Positions 23,736-30,561 of a DNA stretch of 64,000 nucleotides are shown in pieces. This DNA comes from JADLGH01 sp964586675. Its GTDB lineage: Bacteria > Desulfobacterota_D > UBA1144 > Nemesobacterales > UBA2774. The DNA lies in contig CAZPHQ010000011.1 of the NCBI GenBank assembly GCA_964586675.1, positions 1-64,000 of the forward strand, given 5' to 3'. The translations under genes and the position numbers were made by a program. The number at the start of each line of letters is the position of its first letter. Position 1 is the first letter of the stretch. The notes beneath the pieces are model-generated. The model saw only the letters and a program-made list of their open reading frames with translations, had not been told where the DNA came from and ran no database searches.

Positions 23736-24645
23736 TACCGGAAAACCTCTACGCGTCGAAGAGCTCCTTGGGAGCTGGGGTGAAGAGCTCGAGATAGAGC
23801 TCCTCGCCGGCGAAAAGGGCCTCGCGCGCGGTATCACGTCCGACAGGATACAAAAGCCGGGGCTGAAGCTCCTCGACCCGCAGCTCAAGCTCGACAAGGG
23901 CACCATCCAGATACTGGGGAAGACCGAGGTCGCCTACTTCGAGAGGCTGAGGGCGGCGGAAAAAAAGAGCGTCACGGAAAGCCTCATGTCGCAGGATGTG
24001 CCGTGTTTCATAATCACCCGCGACCTCACGCCCGATAAAAGGCTGCTCGAGGCGTGCGAGAAAAACCGCATTCCCCTATTCTCGACTAAGCTCTATACCG
24101 GGAAGCTCATCTCGATGCTCCAGGACATACTCGAAGTCCGTCTCGCGCCCTTCGCGACGGCCCACGGGGTGCTCCTCGACGTGCACAGGCTCGGGGTTCT
24201 CCTCCTCGGGAAAAGCGGAATAGGCAAAAGCGAATGCGCCCTTGACTTAATACTAAGAGGTTCTAAACTGATTTCAGACGATATAGTCGAGATAAGAAAA
24301 GTCGGGCCGGAGCGTCTTGTTGGAAACGGGCCCGAGCGCATCAAGCACCTCATGGAGATCAGGGGTGTGGGTATAATTAATATAAAGGACCTGTTTGGAA
24401 CGACCTCGGTGATGGAGAGAAGAGAGATCGACATGGTTATTGAGCTCGTTCAGTGGAACCCCGAAACCGAATATGACAGGCTCGGAATTGAAACGGGTGC
24501 CTATAACATACTCGGAATCGATCTCCCCCATCTCGTCATTCCCGTGAGCCCGGGCAGGAACACGGCCACTATAATAGAAGTCGCGGCTAGGAATCAATTA
24601 TTAAAGCAGAGCGGAGGCCGCCCTGTTAAATTGTTCGATAACTGA
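23722..24645 (+). CDS. hprK: HPr(Ser) kinase/phosphorylase
   Basis: A 307-residue bifunctional kinase/phosphorylase acting on the regulatory Ser of HPr. The N-terminal domain (1 to about 130) precedes the catalytic domain. Walker A is GKSGIGKS at 163-170, SDDIVEIRK follows, and the HprK signature MEIRGVGIINIKDLFG is intact. The C-terminal VSPGRNTATIIEVAARN helix is also typical. In Gram-negatives HprK is usually part of this PTS-Ntr cluster with RapZ. Its HPr substrate gene must lie elsewhere. Confidence 0.96.
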   Translation: MPNSDTGKPLRVEELLGSWGEELEIELLAGEKGLARGITSDRIQKPGLKLLDPQLKLDKGTIQILGKTEVAYFERLRAAEKKSVTESLMSQDVPCFIITRDLTPDKRLLEACEKNRIPLFSTKLYTGKLISMLQDILEVRLAPFATAHGVLLDVHRLGVLLLGKSGIGKSECALDLILRGSKLISDDIVEIRKVGPERLVGNGPERIKHLMEIRGVGIINIKDLFGTTSVMERREIDMVIELVQWNPETEYDRLGIETGAYNILGIDLPHLVIPVSPGRNTATIIEVAARNQLLKQSGGRPVKLFDN

Positions 24646-24680
24646 CGCCCGCGGCCGACTTTTTACTACAAGGCATTCGA

Positions 24681-25532
24681 ATGACAAGTCTCGTTATAAT
24701 AAGCGGGCTTTCGGGCTCCGGTAAGAGTACGGCTATGAACGTCCTCGAAGACCTTGGCTACTACTGCCTCGATAACCTCCCCCTCGCCCTTTTGCCGAAA
24801 TTCATCGAGCTCTGCGAGAGCTCCCAGGGAGAGATAAACAAGGTAGCGCTGGCGGTCGACGTGAGAGAAGGCCTCTTTTTCGGCAACGCGCCCGGGCAAA
24901 TAAGGGAGCTCAGGGAAAAGGGACATCCTGTGGAGATAATTTTCCTCGATTCCGCGGACGCCGTACTTCATAAGAGATATAAGGAAACCCGCCGGAGGCA
25001 CCCACTTTCAGTAAACGGCAGCATAGCCGAGGGCATAGCGAGGGAAAGGGAGATGCTCGGCGATTTAAAGAACCTGGCCGACTTCACGATAGACACCTCC
25101 GACTTCAACGTGCACGAGTTAAAGGAGGTTATAAAAGGGAGATACGACAAATCAGGCTCGAACAAGCTACAGATAAACATTTTGTCTTTCGGGTACAAAC
25201 ACGGCTATCCTTATGACGCGGATATGATCTTCGACGTGAGGTTTTTGCCGAATCCCTTTTTCATAGAAGAGCTGAAAGACCTGACGGGGCTCGACGATAA
25301 AGTGAGGGATTTTGTCCTGAGCAAGCCGGATACAAAGGAATACATGAAAAAGCTGATCGACTTCCTCGAGTTTCTCATCCCGAAATACGAGAAGGAAGGC
25401 AAGGCCTACCTCACGATAGCGCTCGGATGCACGGGAGGGAAGCACAGGTCGGTAGCGCTCGCGAGCGAGCTGTCTCGACATTTCAAACACCTGTCGCCGG
25501 TCACGAGGCACAGGGACATCACAAAGAACTAA
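24681..25532 (+). CDS. rapZ: RNase adapter / nucleotide-binding protein RapZ
   Basis: A 283-residue RapZ/YvcJ protein. Walker A GLSGSGKST (9-17) opens an adenylate-kinase-like domain, and FLDSADAVLHKRYKETRRRHPL is the conserved central block. The C-terminal domain carries FGYKHGYPYDADMIFDVRFLPNPF and GCTGGKHRSVALASEL. In E. coli RapZ senses glucosamine-6-phosphate and controls glmS mRNA via RNase E. In deltaproteobacterial-type clusters it sits with hprK, as here. That its role is the same in this lineage is an inference. Confidence 0.96.
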   Translation: MTSLVIISGLSGSGKSTAMNVLEDLGYYCLDNLPLALLPKFIELCESSQGEINKVALAVDVREGLFFGNAPGQIRELREKGHPVEIIFLDSADAVLHKRYKETRRRHPLSVNGSIAEGIAREREMLGDLKNLADFTIDTSDFNVHELKEVIKGRYDKSGSNKLQINILSFGYKHGYPYDADMIFDVRFLPNPFFIEELKDLTGLDDKVRDFVLSKPDTKEYMKKLIDFLEFLIPKYEKEGKAYLTIALGCTGGKHRSVALASELSRHFKHLSPVTRHRDITKN

Positions 25533-25542
25533 GGAGCGCGGT

Positions 25543-25956
25543 ATGGTCGGTATCGTTGTAGTAACGCATGGAGAGCTCGCAAAGGAATTGATATCAGCCG
25601 TGAACTTTGTCCTCTCGTCGAACCCCTCGGTGAAAATGGAAGGGGTCTGTCTCGATCCCGACAGGGAGTTCGAAAGCTTCAAGCAGGATATAAAAAGCGC
25701 CATAAAGAAGGTTAAGAGCAACGACGGAATCCTCCTCGTGACAGACATGTTCGGCGGCACGCCGTCCAACATCAGCCTCACATTCCTCGACGAGAACAAT
25801 ATAGAAGTGATTTCCGGGGTCAACCTCCCGATGCTTCTCAAGCTCGCCACGCTTTCCGACAAAGTAACCCTCATGGAAGCCGTAAAAATCGCGGAGGCGG
25901 CGGGGAGGGACAACATCATCGTCGCGAGCAAGCTTTTAAAGAACAGAAACCAGTAA
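25543..25956 (+). CDS. Mannose-type PTS EIIA component
   Basis: A 137-residue EIIA-Man domain. It begins MVGIVVVTHGELAKEL with phospho-acceptor His9 and contains DGILLVTDMFGGTPSNIS, the family loop. No EIIB, EIIC or EIID gene follows, so it probably serves regulation rather than sugar import, as described for incomplete PTS sets in deltaproteobacterial-type genomes. It ends the operon that begins with rpoN. A new promoter lies right behind it. Confidence 0.94.
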   Translation: MVGIVVVTHGELAKELISAVNFVLSSNPSVKMEGVCLDPDREFESFKQDIKSAIKKVKSNDGILLVTDMFGGTPSNISLTFLDENNIEVISGVNLPMLLKLATLSDKVTLMEAVKIAEAAGRDNIIVASKLLKNRNQ

Positions 25957-25966
25957 CCGTCCGGAT

Positions 25967-25994
25967 TTGAAAAAACTTCCCTGTGATATATAAT
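25967..25994 (+). promoter_or_regulatory. Strong promoter before the unknown 107-residue gene
   Basis: TTGAAA (25967-25972), 16-bp spacer, TATAAT (25989-25994) matches the sigma70 consensus at 11 of 12 positions, the best in the window. The predicted start is near 26001, about 35 nt before ATG 26036. Confidence 0.65.
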
Positions 25995-26035
25995 TTATTA
26001 AGGTTACCAATAACTTACGGGGCCGGGATTTGGCA

Positions 26036-26359
26036 ATGAAAAAAGAAGAGATAGATAAAATAATAGAATCCTGGAAAAGCTACCTGCTGCAGGGTCAGCT
26101 CGAAGGATACGAGCTCGAAATAGACAAGAGCGTTCCCATGGAATTCGCGGCCATAGCCCTTCACATGGACGCACAGACTGTAAGGGCTGCAGGGCAGGTC
26201 GAGGAGTTCTACGAGGGCTACAGGCAGGCGGCGGTGGACATCCTCAATCTCATGGGGGTCGAGATAGCGCAGGACGACTACCACAAAGTGATCTCGCTCT
26301 TCAGGAAGGAATCCGGGGACGACAAGCAGGAAGAGCTCAAGAAGCACATATGGGGCTGA
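26036..26359 (+). CDS. Unknown small helical protein
   Basis: I do not recognise this 107-residue protein (109 from a TTG at 26030). It reads as largely alpha-helical and highly charged, without cysteine, membrane segment or signal peptide. Distinct stretches are KIIESWKSYLLQGQLEGYELE, PMEFAAIALHMDAQTV and a Lys/Asp-rich C-terminus ending in KKHIWG. It sits 79 bp after the PTS EIIA gene, where HPr is often encoded, but has no HPr-like active-site His motif. A near-consensus promoter serves it, so it is probably well expressed. A HAD phosphatase and a hydrolase follow in the same direction. Confidence 0.75.
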   Translation: MKKEEIDKIIESWKSYLLQGQLEGYELEIDKSVPMEFAAIALHMDAQTVRAAGQVEEFYEGYRQAAVDILNLMGVEIAQDDYHKVISLFRKESGDDKQEELKKHIWG

Positions 26360-26420
26360 CGGGCCGAGAATTCAGGCGCGACCATCAGGCCGAACCCTCC
26401 AGGGGAACACCCGAATACGA

Positions 26421-27233
26421 ATGAAACTGGCCGACCTCTTCGACTGCCTCCTTCTCGACCTCGACGGGGTCGTATACATAGGCGGCTCCCCTACCCCCGG
26501 CGCCGGCGAAACGATAAAGAAGCTCCGTGACGAAGGGAAAACGGTAGTATTCGTCACCAACGACCCCAAGCGTACTGCCGCCGGATATTCCGAGAAGCTC
26601 CGCGAGCTCGGCGTCGAAACGGCGCCCGAAGACGTCATAACGTCCGGGATGGCGCTCGCCCATCATATAAAATCGACTCACGGCGACGTCGACGGCCTCA
26701 AGGCGTACGTCGTCGGCAGTAGATCGCTGAAAGAGGAGATCGGCCTGACAGGCCTCTCGGTCGTGGAAGGAGAGGAAGCGAAGCGCGCGGATTTCGTCAT
26801 AGTCGGCGGGCACCCGGATTTCCATTATGACGAAATGAAGATCGCTACCCTGGCGATAAGGAACGGCGCGCATTTTTTCGCGACGAACAGAGACCCTTTC
26901 TACCCGAGCCCGGAAGGGCTCATCCCGGCGACTGGTGCGATACTCGCGTGCATAGAGGTAGCTTCAGGAAAAACCGCGGTCACAGTCGGCAAGCCCGAGT
27001 CGATAATGTTCGAGGTCGCGCTCGCCGAGCACCTTCACAGGGACAAGAAACGGCTCGTCATGATAGGCGACAGGCTCGATACAGACATCACGGGCGGCAG
27101 AAAGGCGGGCATAGTAACGATCCTTACGCTCACCGGCTCGACAAAAAGAGAGGACATCGAATCCTCCGACATTAAACCCGATTACGTGATAAACGACCTC
27201 AGGGACCTCTACGCCGAGGTCCCCGGGTCTTGA
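26421..27233 (+). CDS. HAD-IIA family sugar/nucleotide phosphatase (NagD-like)
   Basis: A 270-residue HAD hydrolase with nucleophile and acid Asp13 and Asp15 (LLLDLDGVVYIGGSPTPGA), motif II FVTNDPKRT, a C2A cap (about 85-180) and the IIA-type motif IV MIGDRLDTDITGGRKAG. Relatives are NagD, p-nitrophenyl phosphatase and phosphoglycolate phosphatase, so the substrate cannot be told from sequence. It lies 61 bp after the unknown small gene and 7 bp before an alpha/beta hydrolase, probably one transcription unit. Confidence 0.93.
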   Translation: MKLADLFDCLLLDLDGVVYIGGSPTPGAGETIKKLRDEGKTVVFVTNDPKRTAAGYSEKLRELGVETAPEDVITSGMALAHHIKSTHGDVDGLKAYVVGSRSLKEEIGLTGLSVVEGEEAKRADFVIVGGHPDFHYDEMKIATLAIRNGAHFFATNRDPFYPSPEGLIPATGAILACIEVASGKTAVTVGKPESIMFEVALAEHLHRDKKRLVMIGDRLDTDITGGRKAGIVTILTLTGSTKREDIESSDIKPDYVINDLRDLYAEVPGS

Positions 27234-27240
27234 ATTCGAA

Positions 27241-28050
27241 ATGCCCAGGGTAAAAATAAATTCCATAAGCCTCAATTACGAGCTCTCGGGCTCGGGGCCC
27301 GTAGTAGTGTTCATAAACGGGCTCACGATGGACCTCAACGGGTGGCTCCTCCAGGTGGCCGACTTCGCCAAACGCTATACGCTCTTAAGGTACGACTGCA
27401 GGGGGCAGGGGGCTTCCGACAAGCCCGACGGGCCCTATTCCCAGGAAATGCACGCCGAGGACCTCTCGAAGCTGATGGACGTTCTCGGAGTCAGGAAGGC
27501 GCACGTCATCGGCCTCTCGAACGGCGGTATGATAGCCCAGCACTTCGCGCTCCTTTATCCCGAAAAGCTGGGCGCGCTGGTGCTGACCGACACCTCTTCC
27601 CATGTAAAGCCGCTCCTCCGGCTCACGATCGAGTCGTGGATCAAGGCGGCCGAGGCGGGCGGAAGCGGGCTCAGGTACGACGTCGCCCTCCCCTATCTCT
27701 TCTCGGAATCGTACACGGAAAGGAACTTCGAAAGGTTACTCGCCCTGAAGGAGATCAACATCGTCAACAACCCCGTGAGAACCCTCGTAAACCTCTCGCG
27801 GGCGAGCGCGGCCCACGACCTCGGAGACAAGGTCTCGGGCATAAAGGCCCCGACCCTCATCGTAAGCGGAGAGGAGGATATCCTCATCCCGGTCAAATAC
27901 GCGAGGGACCTCCGTGAAAAAATAGCGGGCTCGACTCTCGTCGTGCTCAAGAACTGCGGGCACGCCCCGCCTATCGAGAAGCCGGACGAGTTTAACGAGA
28001 TAGCGCTCGAGTTCCTCAAAAGGCACGACAGCCTCCTCAAGCGGAAGTAA
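27241..28050 (+). CDS. Alpha/beta hydrolase (enol-lactonase-like)
   Basis: A 269-residue cytosolic alpha/beta hydrolase. The nucleophile elbow is GLSNGG with Ser93. The acid is probably in SGEEDILIPV, and the base is His241 in NCGHAPPIEKPDEF. The oxyanion HG motif is modified (FINGLTMD). The overall layout resembles 3-oxoadipate enol-lactonase and related esterases, but no aromatic-catabolism neighbour supports that substrate. It starts 7 bp after the HAD gene. Confidence 0.9.
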   Translation: MPRVKINSISLNYELSGSGPVVVFINGLTMDLNGWLLQVADFAKRYTLLRYDCRGQGASDKPDGPYSQEMHAEDLSKLMDVLGVRKAHVIGLSNGGMIAQHFALLYPEKLGALVLTDTSSHVKPLLRLTIESWIKAAEAGGSGLRYDVALPYLFSESYTERNFERLLALKEINIVNNPVRTLVNLSRASAAHDLGDKVSGIKAPTLIVSGEEDILIPVKYARDLREKIAGSTLVVLKNCGHAPPIEKPDEFNEIALEFLKRHDSLLKRK

Positions 28051-28179
28051 CCCTCCCTGGAAAGAGCTCATTTCCGGGACGTGGTCCTGCTTTTCATCGG
28101 ACGCTTTCACATCTGGTAAAATATTAATTAACGCCTTGAGACCCTGTACATTTTTTACATTCAAAAGAGCCTGAGCTGA

Positions 28180-29133
28180 ATGAGCCTGCGCACAAAACGG
28201 AGATTTATAAGGTTCATGAGCTCGCCGAACAATAAGGCCATACTCTGGATGGTCCTCGGGGGCTTCGACTTCGCGACAATGGCCGCGCTGATACACGCGC
28301 TCGGGAAGGAGTGCGACTGGCTCATACTCGCGTTCCTCCGGATGTTCCTCTCGTTCGTCTTCTCGCTCGTCCTCGCCGTGCGCGCGGGGCTCGCGCCGAT
28401 AGTGCTCGACGTGCCGCTCCTGTGGCTAAGGAGCTTCATCGGCTGCTCTGCGATGGTGGCGACGTTCTACGCCCTCACGCGGCTCCCCATTTCCGACGTC
28501 GCCGTCATAACGGAGACAAAGCCCATATGGGTCGCGCTCCTCGCCGGCTATCTACTTGGTGAGGCCGCGGGAAAGAGGATTTGGGTTTCGATAATCATGG
28601 GTATGACGGGCGTCATTCTCGTAGAGCACGCACACATCGGGAACGGCAGCATCGCCGGGCTCGCCGCTCTTTACGGCGCGCTCGCCGGCGCGGTCGTGAT
28701 GATAATCCTAAGGAAGCTCCGGGGGCTCGATCCGCGCGTCATCGTAACGCACTTCGCGGGGACGGCGTCGCTCACATGCCTCGTCCTCATTTTCGCATTG
28801 GGTAAGGAGTTCGACCTTTCGTTTCTCTCGGAGACGAAAAACATCCTTATGCTCGCGGGCGTCGGCCTCTTCGGCACTGTCGGACAGCTGGCTATGACCA
28901 AGGCGTTCGCCATGGGCGAGGCGCCGGGCGTCTCGGCTGCGGGATTCGTGAAGGTCGGGTTTTCGGCCGGATACGATCTTCTCGTATTCCGCTACGCTAT
29001 AGAGCTCGTAACCCTCCTCGGAATAACCCTGATCTTGGGCTCGACAGCCTGGCTCATCAAGCCTTCCGCCCGGCCCCGGAAGGCTGTAGAGGAAGTAAAG
29101 AAGGAAGAGATAAGAGGAGTTGAGACAGGCTAG
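28180..29133 (+). CDS. DMT superfamily (EamA) transporter
   Basis: A 317-residue inner-membrane protein with ten predicted helices arranged as two EamA repeats (about 20-150 and 165-295). The first repeat contains FLRMFLSFVFSLVLAVRAG and PISDVAVITETKPIWVALLAGYLLGE, the second GLFGTVGQLAMTKAFAMGEA. A charged C-terminal tail (about 300-317) is cytosolic. Family members export metabolites or drugs, but the substrate is unknown. An in-frame ATG at 28216 preceded by AAGG is an alternative start. An extended -10 (TGGTAAAAT) lies near 28114-28122. Confidence 0.93.
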   Translation: MSLRTKRRFIRFMSSPNNKAILWMVLGGFDFATMAALIHALGKECDWLILAFLRMFLSFVFSLVLAVRAGLAPIVLDVPLLWLRSFIGCSAMVATFYALTRLPISDVAVITETKPIWVALLAGYLLGEAAGKRIWVSIIMGMTGVILVEHAHIGNGSIAGLAALYGALAGAVVMIILRKLRGLDPRVIVTHFAGTASLTCLVLIFALGKEFDLSFLSETKNILMLAGVGLFGTVGQLAMTKAFAMGEAPGVSAAGFVKVGFSAGYDLLVFRYAIELVTLLGITLILGSTAWLIKPSARPRKAVEEVKKEEIRGVETG

Positions 29134-29142
29134 AGGGGGCTT

Positions 29143-30150
29143 CTATTTGGCGGCGTCCGACCGCCAGACGAACTCGCCCTTCTTGTCGATGTAGGCCCAC
29201 TCGCCGTTTCCAAGCTCGACGATTGAAAGCCCCCCCGAAAAGCTCACCGCGGTCTGGAACCTGGGCTCTATGACGACCTCTCCCCGCTTGTTCACGAACC
29301 CCCACGCGGGCCCCACCCTGATGCTCGCGTAGCCCTCGGAGAAATCCCCCACCTGGTCGTATTCTATGGGCACGATAATGAGCCCGCTCTTGTTTATGAA
29401 GCCCTGCTTCCCCCTTCTCGTAACGGCCGCGGCGTCTTCCTTGAAGTGCCTCGCACCCTCGAAGTCGGTCTTCAGCTTCACCTCGCCGAACCTGTCAATG
29501 TAGACGTATTTCCCGCCGGACGAGACGCACGCGAGGCCCTCCGAGAATCCCTCGGCCCAGTCGTATTTGGGCTTTATGAACGTGTCGCCGCTCTTTTTTA
29601 TGAAGCCCCCCTTTTCGTCTTCAACGATGAGCGCGAGCCCGTCCGAAAAGCTGAACGCCCTCTCGTAGCGCGGCTCTATCTTCATCCGGCCTGACTTGTC
29701 TATGTATCCCCACCTGCCATTTATCTTGACGCTCGCAAGCCCCTCCGAAAAAGGCTCGGCCTTTTCGAACTCGGGCTCGGCGATCATCTTCCCGACCTTA
29801 TCTATGTAGCCGTAGCGGCCGTCGATTTTAACGTGCGCGAAGCCCTCGGAAAACTTGTGGGCCTCCTCGAACTGGGGGGTTATCACCATTATGTCGAACT
29901 CGTTTATGTAGCCCCACTTGCCGTCTTTCTTCACGAGCGCCCTGCCCTCCGAAAAATCCACCGCGCCCTCGTATTTATAGGGGATGACGAGATCGCCTTT
30001 ATGGTCTATGAAGCCCCATTCGAAATCCCGCTCGACCGGGAACAGAGCCCCGCTACCGGAAGCGCCCGTATAGTCGGCGGACTTCTGTGAGGCACAGGAT
30101 TGGAAGACGAAAAGCAGGATAAGCGAGGAAATAAGGATAAAGCTTTTCAT
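29143..30150 (-). CDS. WG-repeat lipoprotein
   Basis: A 335-residue lipoprotein (MKSFILISSLILLFVFQSCAS, lipobox Cys19) built almost wholly of WG beta-hairpin repeats. Eight full ~34-residue units and a terminal partial one are visible. Each unit has the pattern WGYIDKxGxxxIxPxYExAxxFSEGLAxVxxxGK. WG-repeat proteins are thought to bind ligands or peptidoglycan at the cell surface, and no catalytic residues are visible. The ATG has neither a Shine-Dalgarno sequence nor a clear -10 close by. It converges on the DMT gene with 9 bp between stops. Confidence 0.92.
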   Translation of the reverse strand: MKSFILISSLILLFVFQSCASQKSADYTGASGSGALFPVERDFEWGFIDHKGDLVIPYKYEGAVDFSEGRALVKKDGKWGYINEFDIMVITPQFEEAHKFSEGFAHVKIDGRYGYIDKVGKMIAEPEFEKAEPFSEGLASVKINGRWGYIDKSGRMKIEPRYERAFSFSDGLALIVEDEKGGFIKKSGDTFIKPKYDWAEGFSEGLACVSSGGKYVYIDRFGEVKLKTDFEGARHFKEDAAAVTRRGKQGFINKSGLIIVPIEYDQVGDFSEGYASIRVGPAWGFVNKRGEVVIEPRFQTAVSFSGGLSIVELGNGEWAYIDKKGEFVWRSDAAK

Positions 30151-30561
30151 GTCGATCGTGGCGGCTGAATCCGGCTTCTTCCCGGCCGGAGCGCTGAAGG
30201 CGTAAATTCAATGGAACAGGCTAATCGCCTTTCATCCCCCCGGTAAGCGCAGTCAGCCTGCGTCATTATGCGGTACGGCACCCAGCGGGCAGCCTCCGCT
30301 TCGATAGCTCCTCCGGCGTCGTAATCTTTATTGTGATGGTCCGGAAAACGTCACAGTTATTCCAACACGTCAGGTGAAAAAAGTCAAGGCTTGGGAGCGC
30401 TTCCGAAGAGTTTCCCATCCCGGTTCGAGGTTTTATCGCGCGCCTTTCGTAAGTCTGGACAATACTTTTCGGGGGTTTTTCCGGGAGTGAGGATTGGGTA
30501 TAGTTGATTCTGACCCGTAAAGGTAAAATACGTAGATAACAAGGTTCAAAGGGGGGATGAA
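30151..30561. other. Gene-free divergent intergenic region
   Basis: These 411 bp separate the divergent WG-repeat and Lon-like genes. No coding frame with a ribosome binding site is seen. An AT-rich stretch at 30515-30540 contains TAAAAT (30525-30530) as the only reasonable -10 for the Lon-like gene. There is no CIRCE element, and a sigma32-like CTTGGGA...CCCAT pair near 30390-30420 has the wrong spacing. Confidence 0.5.

Noticed and set aside
30380..30425. A sigma32 heat-shock promoter for the Lon-like gene
   Set aside because: CTTGGGA and CCCAT are present but about 17 bp apart instead of 13-15, and they lie about 140 bp from the start codon.
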